A stretch of DNA of 64,000 nucleotides from WHSW01 sp963742205 (GTDB lineage Bacteria > Actinomycetota > Thermoleophilia > Solirubrobacterales > 70-9), in contig CAVUKZ010000009.1 in NCBI GenBank assembly GCA_963742205.1, forward strand, positions 568,215 through 632,214, given 5' to 3'. Numbering within the stretch: position 1 is the stretch's first letter; each line of letters opens with the position of its first letter. This document shows, piece after piece, positions 10,265 to 18,200 of the stretch. The notes under the pieces are model-generated. The model was not told the origin of the DNA. It saw nothing but the letters and a program-made list of their open reading frames with translations, and made no database searches. The position numbers were made by a program, and so were the translations under genes.

Positions 10265-11247
10265 CAGGAGGCCGGTGCGGGGTCGGCGGCGGGTTGGTCG
10301 CGCGCCTGGCGGGCGCCGGCCTCGACGTGGCGGGGCTCGCCGCGCTCCGGGAACGGGATCTCGACCAGGTCGAAGTCGCGCGGCGCGATCGTGCGCGGGA
10401 AGGCCGCACGGCCCTCGTCGAGCACGGCGCGCACGTCGTAGCGCGAGGAGATGTGGACGAGGGCGAGCAGGCCGACGTCGGCGTCGGCGGCGAGCTCGGC
10501 CGCCTGCCGGGCGGTCGAATGCCCGGTCTGGGCCGCGCGCTCGACCTCCTCCTCGGCAAAGCTCGCGTCGTGGACGAGCAGCTGCGCCCCGTGCGCGGCG
10601 ATCCGGGTCATCTCGCAGGGGGCGGTGTCGCCGCTGACGACGAGCTTGCGCCCCGGGCGCGCCTCGCCCATCACCTGGCTCGGGTCAACCGGGCCGGCGC
10701 TGCCCTCGATGCGCTCGCCGCCCTGGAGGCGCTTGAACTCGGGACCGGGCGAGATCCCGAGGCGCTTGGCCGCCTCGGGGTCGAACCGCCCGGGGCGTTC
10801 GTCCTCGACCAGCGCGTAGCCGTACGCGCGCATCCGGTGCTCGACCTCGAACGGCCGCACCTCGTAGCCGTCGTGACGCACGGCCTCCGCGGGCCCGAGC
10901 TCGACCAGCTCGACCTCGTAGCCGATCCGCCCGAAGATCCGCCGCAGGGCCTTGAAGAGCTCGATCAGCCCGGGCGGGCCAATGATCCGCAGCGGTCGGT
11001 CGCGGTCGTTGAGGTCGTAGGTCTTCAGCAGTCCCGGGATGCCGAGGTAGTGGTCGGCGTGCAGGTGCGTGATGTAGATCGCGTCGACCTGGACGAGCCC
11101 GGTGGAGCGCTGCATCTGGCGCTGGGAACCCTCACCGCAGTCGAACAGCAGCCGCTCGCCGCCGACCCGCGCCAGCACGCAGGCGGTCGACCGCCGCGCC
11201 GTCGGCACCGACCCCCCGGTGCCGAGAAAGACCACGTCCATGTCCAT
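10264..11247 (-). CDS. rnz: Ribonuclease Z-like metallo-beta-lactamase
   Basis: Endonuclease of the RNase Z/ElaC family, expected to remove 3' trailers from tRNA precursors. It has 327 residues. It shows FLGTGGSVPT at the N-terminus, the zinc motif THLHADH, the GDT motif in VVSGDTAPC, and HDASF and GHST His ligands. The last 30 residues are low complexity. Start ATG 11247 (a second ATG at 11241 is possible). A tRNA gene lies 140 bases upstream on the other strand and encodes no CCA, consistent with a need for 3' processing. Confidence 0.88.
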   Translation of the reverse strand: MDMDVVFLGTGGSVPTARRSTACVLARVGGERLLFDCGEGSQRQMQRSTGLVQVDAIYITHLHADHYLGIPGLLKTYDLNDRDRPLRIIGPPGLIELFKALRRIFGRIGYEVELVELGPAEAVRHDGYEVRPFEVEHRMRAYGYALVEDERPGRFDPEAAKRLGISPGPEFKRLQGGERIEGSAGPVDPSQVMGEARPGRKLVVSGDTAPCEMTRIAAHGAQLLVHDASFAEEEVERAAQTGHSTARQAAELAADADVGLLALVHISSRYDVRAVLDEGRAAFPRTIAPRDFDLVEIPFPERGEPRHVEAGARQARDQPAADPAPAS

Positions 11248-11387
11248 GCGCGCAGGGTAGATGCGGGCGCGGGCGCCGGCGGGCGATCCCCGCCGCGCAC
11301 CGAGAGTCGACTCGCTCCCGAATAGCGGGACTCAGTCGACGTTCGGTGTCCGGCGGACCCCGAAGGCGCTCTAAGCTCCGCGGCTCG

Positions 11388-11460
<73 letters not shown>

Positions 11461-11488
11461 TGATCAGAGCTCCGGCCGCGGCTCCGCC

Positions 11489-11698
11489 CTACGGACAGGA
11501 CGGCCCGCTGCAGATGCGGGCGGCGGCGATCGCAAGGTCGATCGCCGGGTCCGGGACGTTCGACGCGCTCAGCTCGAACGGGTCTCGCTCCAGGAGCACG
11601 TTCGGCGGCTCGGCCCCCCGGGCGCCGGCGGGAAGGAGCAGCGCGAGCGCCGCGACCATGGCGAAGCCGGCCGCCGGTCTAATCGGGCTCTTCCGCAA
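11489..11698 (-). CDS. Small exported protein, hypothetical
   Basis: 69 residues from a TTG start. The N-terminus has a basic start (RKSPIRP), a hydrophobic core (FAMVAALALLLPAG) and an AxA-like site (ARGA), a plausible signal peptide. The roughly 40-residue mature part ends in ICSGPSCP, offering one disulfide. No clear ribosome binding site is seen and I recognise no family, so this is a tentative gene. Confidence 0.4.
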   Translation of the reverse strand: MRKSPIRPAAGFAMVAALALLLPAGARGAEPPNVLLERDPFELSASNVPDPAIDLAIAAARICSGPSCP

Positions 11699-11737
11699 AG
11701 GAAACGTGCGAGTTTCTATATCACGCGGTGCCGGTGC

Positions 11738-12715
11738 TCAGCCGCCGGGCCGCGCCTGCGGGTGCTCGCGGTACCAGTCGATCGCGCGCCGCAGGCCCTC
11801 TTCCAGGTCCACGGACGGCTCCCAACGGCAGAGCTCGCGCAACTTCGACGTGTCCACGTACTGGCGGTCGATCTCGCCCGGCGGGTTACCGGCGCCCTGG
11901 AAGTCCGGTTCGACCCCCGTGCCGGCCAGCTCGGCGATCAACGCCACGACGTCGCCCACGCGATGCGGCCGCCCGCCACCCGCGTTGAACGCCTCGCCCC
12001 GGATCTCGTCGCGGCCGAGGTTGTCGGCGATCGCGACGTACGCGGACGCCGCGTCCTCGACGTAGAGGAAGTCGCGCTCCGGCGAGCCGTCGGAGCGCAA
12101 CACGGGCGCCCGTCCCTCAAGCGCCGCGCAGACGGCCTCCGGGACGATCCGCGAGAAGTTGAGGTCGCCGCCTCCGTAGATGTTCGCGAACCGCGTCACC
12201 GCCACCGGCAGGCCGTAGCTGGGCCAGTAGCTGCGCGCGATCACGTCGGCGGCGGCCTTCGACGCCTCGTAGGGCGCCGTTGGCTGCAGGCTGAAGTCCT
12301 CGCGGTACGGAAGCTCGTCGTGGGCGCCGTAGGCCTTGTCGGACGACGCGACCACGACGCGCTCGACGCTCGCCGCCACGCAGGCGTGCAGCAGCGTCCA
12401 GGTGCCGCGGACGTTCGTCTCGAAGCCGCGCAGCGGGGCCGCCGCGACCGTCCCGACGATCGGCTCGGCGGCGAGATGGAACACCTCCACCACCCCGCGC
12501 GCCTCCATCGCCCTGATCAGGGACTCGCGATCGAGCAGGTCGGCGTCGAGATCGGCCACCTCGCCCGCGATCCCGATCAGCTCCAGGGGCGAGACCGGGC
12601 GATCCGCCCGCGGGCGGTCGAGCGAGATCACCTCCCGACCGCGCTCGAGCAGCGCCCGGGCGAGCCATGCGCCGACGAACCCGCGGGCGCCGGTGATGAG
12701 CGTCGTGCCCGCCAT
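11738..12715 (-). CDS. rfbG: NAD-dependent sugar-nucleotide dehydratase, CDP-glucose 4,6-dehydratase-like
   Basis: 325-residue extended short-chain dehydrogenase. The Rossmann motif TLITGARGFVGAWLAR is at the N-terminus, the catalytic region VASSDKAYGAHDELPYRED carries the family's SSDK signature, and the YxxxK pair is PYEASKAAAD. SSDKAYG with LNFSRIVPEA is characteristic of the CDP-glucose 4,6-dehydratase branch, and the gene directly upstream is the matching cytidylyltransferase. The start ATG shares a base with the upstream stop (TGATG). Later CDP-deoxysugar genes are absent here. Confidence 0.85.
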   Translation of the reverse strand: MAGTTLITGARGFVGAWLARALLERGREVISLDRPRADRPVSPLELIGIAGEVADLDADLLDRESLIRAMEARGVVEVFHLAAEPIVGTVAAAPLRGFETNVRGTWTLLHACVAASVERVVVASSDKAYGAHDELPYREDFSLQPTAPYEASKAAADVIARSYWPSYGLPVAVTRFANIYGGGDLNFSRIVPEAVCAALEGRAPVLRSDGSPERDFLYVEDAASAYVAIADNLGRDEIRGEAFNAGGGRPHRVGDVVALIAELAGTGVEPDFQGAGNPPGEIDRQYVDTSKLRELCRWEPSVDLEEGLRRAIDWYREHPQARPGG

Positions 12716-13479
12716 CAGCCTCCCGGCAACCGCGCGGCCGCCTCGCGGTCCCAGGTACGCCACGGGGCCTGTCCCGCGGCCCACAGATCGTTGAGGGTGA
12801 CCGCGTCCTTGTAGGTGTCCATGCAGTCCCAGAAGCCGTCGTGGCGGTAGGCGCCCAATCGGCCGCCGTCCGCGAGGCGCTCGAGCGGCTGGCGCTCGAG
12901 CACGCTGTCGGGCTCGATCACGTCCAGAAAGGTCGGCTCGCAGACGAAGAACCCCCCGTTGATCCAGTAGTCCAGGCGAGGCTTCTCGCGAAACCCCGTG
13001 ACCCGCTCGCCGGAGTCGATCAGCGCGATCCCCCACTGGCTGTACGGCCGCACGACGGTCATCGTCGCCACCGCGCCGAGGTCCTCGTGGTGTGCCGCCT
13101 GGGCGGCGAGGTCGATGTCCGCGACGCCGTCGGCGTACGTGAGGCAGAAGCGGCCCCCCGCGAGCCGCTCCGCGACCCGCGCGACGCGACCGCCGGTGTT
13201 GGTCTCGAGCCCGGTATCGATGCACTCGACCTCGACCGGCTCGGGCCAGTCCGTCGCCGTGGCGAATCCCTCGACCTGCTCCCCCAGGTAGCCGGTCAGC
13301 AGGAGAAACCGGCGGTGGCCCTGGCTCGCGTAGATGCGGATCACGTGCCAGAGGATCGGCTTGCCGCCGATCTCGACGAGCGCCTTGGGGATCGCGCCCG
13401 TCTCCTCCTGCAGCCGCGTCCCGCGCCCGCCGCAGAGGATCGCGACCGGGACGTCGGCGGCAGCGCTAGTGCTGTCCAC
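12715..13479 (-). CDS. rfbF: Glucose-1-phosphate cytidylyltransferase
   Basis: Forms CDP-glucose from CTP and glucose-1-phosphate. In 254 residues it has the nucleotidyltransferase signature AILCGGRGTRLQEETGAIPK, the RfbF-type ALVEIGGKPILWHVIRIYA, DTGLETNTGGRV, LTYADGVADID, INGGFFVCEP and DGFWDCMDTYKD. The GTG start at 13479 overlaps the end of the sulfur-carrier gene by 14 bases, so it belongs to the riboswitch-controlled transcript. Together with rfbG it supplies CDP-4-keto-6-deoxyglucose. Confidence 0.92.
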   Translation of the reverse strand: MDSTSAAADVPVAILCGGRGTRLQEETGAIPKALVEIGGKPILWHVIRIYASQGHRRFLLLTGYLGEQVEGFATATDWPEPVEVECIDTGLETNTGGRVARVAERLAGGRFCLTYADGVADIDLAAQAAHHEDLGAVATMTVVRPYSQWGIALIDSGERVTGFREKPRLDYWINGGFFVCEPTFLDVIEPDSVLERQPLERLADGGRLGAYRHDGFWDCMDTYKDAVTLNDLWAAGQAPWRTWDREAAARLPGG

Positions 13480-13744
13480 CGGCGACGGCCGGGAGGATCG
13501 TCACCTCGTCGCCGTCGGAGAGCTCGGTGTCGAGGCCGTCCTGAAAGCGGATGTCCTCGCCCGAGACGTAGACGTTGACGAACCGCCGCAGGGTGCCGTC
13601 CTCGGTGATCCGCTCGCGCAGATCGGTGTGGGCCTCGAACACCGCGTCGAGCGCCTCGCCGACGGTGCCGCCGTCGACCTCGAGCGCGTCCTCGCCGTCA
13701 GTGGCGGCGCGGAGCTGGGCCGGGATCTTCACGGTGACCGACAT
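13466..13744 (-). CDS. CysO/MoaD-like sulfur-carrier protein with GGQH C-terminus
   Basis: 92-residue ubiquitin-fold (beta-grasp) carrier. The segments MSVTVKIPAQLRAATDG, LRRFVNVYVSGEDIRF and SDGDEVTILPAVAGG closely match the CysO type, which carries sulfur as a C-terminal thiocarboxylate for cysteine synthesis in mycobacteria. Unlike mycobacterial CysO, two residues (QH) follow the GG before the stop, so a protease would have to expose the glycine, as known for QbsE. It sits 19 bases after a PLP enzyme gene, downstream of a SAM riboswitch, which suggests it is the sulfur donor for that enzyme (inference). Confidence 0.88.
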   Translation of the reverse strand: MSVTVKIPAQLRAATDGEDALEVDGGTVGEALDAVFEAHTDLRERITEDGTLRRFVNVYVSGEDIRFQDGLDTELSDGDEVTILPAVAGGQH

Positions 13745-13763
13745 CGGATCGGGAAATCTACCG

Positions 13764-14997
13764 CTACGCGGTGAGCGCGACGTCGCCGACCTCGGCCTCG
13801 AACGACGCGAGCGTCGGCTCGATCTCCTCGATCACGAAGCCCTCGCGCACCGCGTCGAGCGTCTTCAGCCCCTCACCGGTGATGATCGCCACCACGCGCT
13901 CGTCGTCGCCGATCGCCCCGGCCTCGGCCAGCTTCGCCAGCACCGCGGTCGTCACCCCGCCGGCGGTCTCGGTGAAGATGCCGGTGGTCTCGGCCAAGAG
14001 CCGAATCCCGGCGCGGATCTCGTCGTCGGTGACCGACTCGATCGAGCCGTCGGTCTGGCGCGCGAGGTCGAGCGCGTACGAGCCGTCGGCCGGGTTGCCG
14101 ATCGCCAGGCTCTTCGCGATCGTCTGCGGCCGCTGCGGACGGCAGACATCCTGGCCGGCCGCGTAGGCCTCGGCGACCGGGCTGCAACCCGCCGCCTGGG
14201 CGCCGTTGAAGGCCGGCAGCTCGCCCTCGACGAGGCCCAGCTCGAGCCATTCCGAGATGCCCTTGCCGATCTTCGTGAACAGCGAGCCCGAGGCGATCGG
14301 GCACACGACCCGGTCGGGCAGCGACCAGCCGAGCTGCTCGACGAGCTCGTAGGCGATCGTCTTCGAGCCCTCCGAGTAGTACGGACGCAGGTTGACGTTC
14401 ACGAACGCCCACGGGCGGGTCTCGCAGAGCTCGGTGCAGAGCCGGTTGACGTCGTCGTAGTTGCCGCGGACGCCGACCAGCCTGGTGCCGTACACGCCGG
14501 TCGCAAGCAGCTTCTGCTCCTCGAGGTCCGCGGGCACGAACACGTACGAGTCCAGCCCGGCGGCCGCCGCGTGCGCGGCCACCGCGTTGGCGAGGTTCCC
14601 GGTGGAGGCGCAGGCCACGGTCTCAAAGCCGAGCTCCCGGGCCTTCGCCAGCGCCACCGCGACGACGCGGTCCTTGAACGAGTGGGTCGGGTTCGCGGCG
14701 TCGTTCTTGATCCAGAGCTCGCCCAAGCCCGAGCCGCTCCGCCAGCCGGTCGGCTCGCAGCAGCGGCGTCAGGCCCGGCTGCAGGGGGTCGCGCGGGCGC
14801 TCGGCGAGCGGCAGGAAGTCCGCGTAGCGCCAGATGTCGGCCGGGCCCGCCTGGATCTTGCGCTTGGCCGCGTGGGCGTCAAAACCCGAGTGGTCGTAGG
14901 CCACCTCCAGCGGGCCGAAGCACTGCTCGCACACGTAGCGGGCCTCCAGCGGGTAGGTCTGGCCGCACTCCTTGCAGGTGAGCGTCGTGGGTGCCAT
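13764..14997 (-). CDS. thrC: Threonine synthase-like PLP enzyme under SAM riboswitch (one frameshift)
   Basis: Fold-type II PLP enzyme of about 411 residues. A zinc ribbon (CKECG at residues 6-10 and CEQC about 15 later) precedes the catalytic domain; the PLP lysine is in ANPTHSFKDR, and the phosphate-binding loop is ASTGNLANAV. The frame shifts once near 14727, between AERLGLG and ELWIKNDAANPT. Threonine synthases act on O-phosphohomoserine. Here control by a SAM riboswitch and the adjacent CysO-like carrier raise the alternative that it makes homocysteine from the same substrate. The ATG at 14997 has GGAG 10 bases upstream. Confidence 0.82.
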
Positions 14998-15033
14998 CTG
15001 ATGAAGCTCCTTCCGGTTCGGTGTCGCGCTACG

Positions 15034-15064
15034 AAAAAGACCTCTGCTTGTGCGAGCAGAGGTC
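15034..15064 (-). terminator. Intrinsic terminator of the SAM riboswitch
   Basis: Ten-base-pair perfect stem GACCTCTGCT/AGCAGAGGTC with a six-base loop, followed by TTTTT in the minus-strand sense. It lies between the aptamer and the thrC-like start, so transcription is expected to stop when SAM is bound. Confidence 0.9.
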
Positions 15065-15077
15065 CGGAACCGGACTT

Positions 15078-15197
15078 CCACTCACATCTCCCAGGCTCTA
15101 CGCCTGCTGGAATTGGCACCTTCCTCCGGTCGTTAGACCTTTGGTGGTTGCCGGGGCTTCATCGGGCCAGTCCCTCCACCCCTCTGGATGCAGTGGG
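15078..15197 (-). promoter_or_regulatory. SAM-I (S-box) riboswitch aptamer
   Basis: The minus strand contains the diagnostic S-box core AGAGGGGTGGAGGGACTGGC, then CCGATGAAGCC and CGGCAACC, and later GGTGCCAATTCCAGCAGG. P1 can form between CCACTGCATC at the 5' end and GATGTGAGTGG at the 3' end. With the terminator that follows, it is a transcription-off switch for high SAM acting on the thrC-like/carrier/rfbF/rfbG transcript. S-boxes normally control methionine or SAM synthesis and transport genes. Confidence 0.95.
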
Positions 15198-15208
15198 TAT
15201 GTGCGGCG

Positions 15209-15214
15209 ACTATA
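15209..15214 (-). promoter_or_regulatory. Possible -10 element upstream of the riboswitch
   Basis: TATAGT on the minus strand, about 12 bases before the aptamer begins. No good -35 hexamer was found, so it is only suggestive. Confidence 0.35.
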
Positions 15215-15310
15215 CCAACGGTGGGAGCGAGCTTGCGCGGCTTCGCCAGGCGTGGCGTACCCTGTGCGCTGAGGACCCGATGAGCGAGCTACCGAGCGAG
15301 ACGAGCACCG

Positions 15311-16315
15311 ATGCCGAGCCTTCCCAAGCCCAGGCTTCGCCGCCAGCGCGGTGGCGATCTCGCCGCGCCGCCTGAGCCGCGCGAGCGCTCCCCGCAGGTC
15401 GAGACCGTCCAGGCCTCGGGCCTGCGCTGGGTCAACATCGAGCGCCCGACGCCGCTCGAGGCCGCGTGGCTCGAGGAGCAGTTCTCCTTCCATCCCCTCG
15501 ATCTGGAGGACGTCCTCTCGCGCAACCAGCGGCCGAAGATCGACTACTACGACGACTACCTGTTCATCGTCTTGCACTTCCCGGTGTTCGACCCGCAGGT
15601 CAAGCGGCTCAACGCCGGCGAGCTGGACATCTTCGTCGGCCGCGACTACCTGGTCACGATCCCGAACACGCCGCTGAAGCCGGTCGAGTACCTGTTCGAG
15701 CGCTGCCGGACGAAGGAGGACCTCCGCGACCAGCTCTTCTCGCGCGGTTCCGGCTACCTGATGTACCGGATCATCGACGACAGCTTCGACTACTGCTTCC
15801 CGATGCTGCGCAAGATCGGCAACAAGCTCGACGCGCTCGAGGAGGAGATCTTCGAGGGGCGCTCCGAGGACATCGTGCGCGACATCTCGAACGCGAAGCA
15901 GGAGATCATCAACTTCCGCAAGGTGATCCGCCCCCAGCGGACCGTGCTCCGCGACCTCGAGAAGCTCGAGCAGCCGTTCCTGGCGCCCGAGGGCGGCGAG
16001 CTCGAGGCCTACTTCGACGACGTCGGCGACTCCCACGAGCGCATCTGGGACATGCTCGAGAACTACAAGGAGGTGATCGAGGGCCTCGAGGACACGAACG
16101 AGTCCTACATCTCCCATCGGGTCAACGACATCCTCCGCGTGCTCACCTCGATCAGCGTCATCGTCCTGCCGCTGACCCTGATCGCGAGCATCTGGGGCAT
16201 GAACGTCGGCGTCCCCGGGGAAGGCGACAGCACCGACTTCTTCGTGATCGTCGGCGCGATGTTCGTCCTTCTCGTCGGGATGGTCGCCTACTTCAGGCGC
16301 CGCGGCTGGCTCTGA
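15311..16315 (+). CDS. corA: CorA family magnesium/cobalt transporter
   Basis: 334-residue pentameric divalent-cation channel. A large cytoplasmic domain (residues 40-270, with long acidic helices) is followed by two C-terminal membrane segments: VLTSISVIVLPLTLIASIWG leading into the signature GMN (SIWGMNVGVPG), then FFVIVGAMFVLLVGMVAYF and a basic tail RRRGWL. It is transcribed divergently from the riboswitch locus. It is monocistronic or leads into the HIT gene 24 bases later. Confidence 0.95.
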   Translation: MPSLPKPRLRRQRGGDLAAPPEPRERSPQVETVQASGLRWVNIERPTPLEAAWLEEQFSFHPLDLEDVLSRNQRPKIDYYDDYLFIVLHFPVFDPQVKRLNAGELDIFVGRDYLVTIPNTPLKPVEYLFERCRTKEDLRDQLFSRGSGYLMYRIIDDSFDYCFPMLRKIGNKLDALEEEIFEGRSEDIVRDISNAKQEIINFRKVIRPQRTVLRDLEKLEQPFLAPEGGELEAYFDDVGDSHERIWDMLENYKEVIEGLEDTNESYISHRVNDILRVLTSISVIVLPLTLIASIWGMNVGVPGEGDSTDFFVIVGAMFVLLVGMVAYFRRRGWL

Positions 16316-16339
16316 GCAACCTCCCTAGGATCCCGCCGT

Positions 16340-16831
16340 GTGGCGAATCAACGGATCTGGGCTCCCTGGCGCCTCGAGTACGTGAAGGACGCGTCGAAGG
16401 ACTCCGAGCAGGAGTGCATCTTCTGCGCCAAGCCCGACGAGGGGGACGACGAGGCGAACCTGATCGTCCACCGCGGCGAGCGCTGCTTCGTGATCCTCAA
16501 CCTGTTCCCGTACACGAACGGACATCTGATGATCGCCCCGTACGCGCACGAGGGGTCGATCGCCGACCTCGACGCCGAGACGCTCGCCGAGATGATGGCG
16601 CTCTCCCAGCGCGCGATCGCGGCGCTCGACGACAAGTACGCGCCGCACGGCTACAACGTGGGCTTCAACCAGGGGCGGGTCGCGGGCGCCGGGGTCGAGC
16701 ACCACATCCACATGCACATCGTCCCCCGCTGGGGCGGCGACACCAACTTCATGCCGGTGCTCGGCGACACGCGGGTCATGCCGCAGTCGCTCGAGCAGAG
16801 CTACGAGACCCTGAGAGGCACGTTTGACTGA
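16340..16831 (+). CDS. HIT family protein (Ap4A phosphorylase-like)
   Basis: 163-residue histidine-triad nucleotide-binding protein. It shows CIFCAKPDEGDD, NLFPYTNGHLMIAPYAHEG, and the catalytic triad VEHHIHMHIVPRW. Length and the RIWAPWRLEYV N-terminus are those of the mycobacterial-type diadenosine tetraphosphate phosphorylase group. The GTG start at 16340 was chosen because RIWAPWR is the conserved N-terminus. It overlaps the next gene by 8 bases. Confidence 0.88.
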   Translation: MANQRIWAPWRLEYVKDASKDSEQECIFCAKPDEGDDEANLIVHRGERCFVILNLFPYTNGHLMIAPYAHEGSIADLDAETLAEMMALSQRAIAALDDKYAPHGYNVGFNQGRVAGAGVEHHIHMHIVPRWGGDTNFMPVLGDTRVMPQSLEQSYETLRGTFD

Positions 16832-18200
16832 GCCGCTGGCGCCGCCCGAGATCTTCAAGGCGTACGACATCCGCGGCATCTACGGCGAGCAGATGGACGA
16901 GAGCACCGCGCGCGCCATCGGTCGCGCGTTCGCCCGCGTGCTCGCCGCGCTGCGCGGCAAGCAGCCGTCCGAGCTGCGGGTCGGCGTCGGCCGCGACATG
17001 CGGCTGACGGCCCCGGCGATGGCGACCGAGGTCGCGGCCGGGCTGGTCGACGAGGGCGCCACCGTCGTGGACGCCGGGATGGTCGGCACGGAGATGCTCT
17101 ATTTCCTGGTCGGCTCGCGCGAGCTCGACGGCGGCGCGATGATCACCGCATCGCATAACCCCAAGGCCTACACCGGCGTGAAGCTGGTGCGCGAGGGGGC
17201 GCTGGCCCTCTCCGGGGACGCCGGCATCGGCGACGTCCAGGCGATGATCGCCGACGGCCTCGGGGAGGCACCCGGGGGCGGCACGCGGGAGGTCGTCGAC
17301 ATCTACGAGGACTTCGGCCGCCACGCGCTCTCGGTCATCGACACATCGGCGGTGAAGCCGCTGAAGGTCATCGTCGACGGCGGCAACGGGATGGCGGGGC
17401 CGATGGTCGGCCCGCTGCTCGACCGCCTCGGCCTGGATCTCGTCGAGACGTACTGGGTCCCGGACGGCGAGTTCCCGGACCACGAGCCGAACCCGCTCCT
17501 GCCCGAGAACCGCCAGTTCATCATCGACCGGGTGCTCGCCGAGGGCGCCGACCTCGGCATCGCCTGGGACGGGGATGCCGACCGCTGCTTCTTCATCGAC
17601 TCCAACGGTGAGTTCGTCGACGGTGACTTCCTCACGGCGATGCTCGCGAGGCTGGTGCTCGCCAAGCAGCCGGGCGCGGGGATCATCTACGACGTGCGCG
17701 CGAGCCGGGCGGTCGCGGACACGGTCGCGGCCGCCGGCGGCACCTCGTACGTGAACCGCGTCGGCCACGCGTTCTTCAAGCAGGCGATGCGCGAGCACGA
17801 TGCCGCCTTCGGGGGCGAGGTCTCCGGCCACTACTACTTCCGCGACTTCTGGTGCGCCGACTCGGGGACCCTGCCGGCGCTGCTCGTGCTCGAGCTGCTC
17901 GGGGTCGAGGAGACGCCAATGTCGGAGCTCGTGGGCGCCTTCAGGGAGCGCTACTTCATCTCCGGCGAGATCAACACCGAGGTCGCCGACCAGGACGCCA
18001 AGATGAAGGAGATCGCCGAGGCCCACGCCGACGGTGAGATCAGCTGGCTGGACGGGGTCTCGGTGGACTACCCCGACTGGCACTTCAACGTGCGCCCCTC
18101 GAACACCGAGCCGCTTCTGCGCCTCAACCTCGAGTCGCTGGTCTCGCGCGAGGACATGGAAGAAAAGCGCGACGCCTTGCTCGAGCTGATCCGTTCGTGA
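16824..18200 (+). CDS. manB: Phosphomannomutase/phosphoglucomutase
   Basis: 458-residue alpha-D-phosphohexomutase interconverting mannose- or glucose-6- and 1-phosphates. The N-terminus EIFKAYDIRGIYG, active-site phosphoserine loop ITASHNPKAYTG, metal loop AWDGDADRC and substrate-specificity motif GEVSGHYYF are all present; VRPSNTEPLLRL is the C-terminal phosphate-binding site. It starts with TTG at 16824, inside the previous gene (stop at 16831), and ends in GTGA with the next. Confidence 0.94.
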   Translation: MTEPLAPPEIFKAYDIRGIYGEQMDESTARAIGRAFARVLAALRGKQPSELRVGVGRDMRLTAPAMATEVAAGLVDEGATVVDAGMVGTEMLYFLVGSRELDGGAMITASHNPKAYTGVKLVREGALALSGDAGIGDVQAMIADGLGEAPGGGTREVVDIYEDFGRHALSVIDTSAVKPLKVIVDGGNGMAGPMVGPLLDRLGLDLVETYWVPDGEFPDHEPNPLLPENRQFIIDRVLAEGADLGIAWDGDADRCFFIDSNGEFVDGDFLTAMLARLVLAKQPGAGIIYDVRASRAVADTVAAAGGTSYVNRVGHAFFKQAMREHDAAFGGEVSGHYYFRDFWCADSGTLPALLVLELLGVEETPMSELVGAFRERYFISGEINTEVADQDAKMKEIAEAHADGEISWLDGVSVDYPDWHFNVRPSNTEPLLRLNLESLVSREDMEEKRDALLELIRS

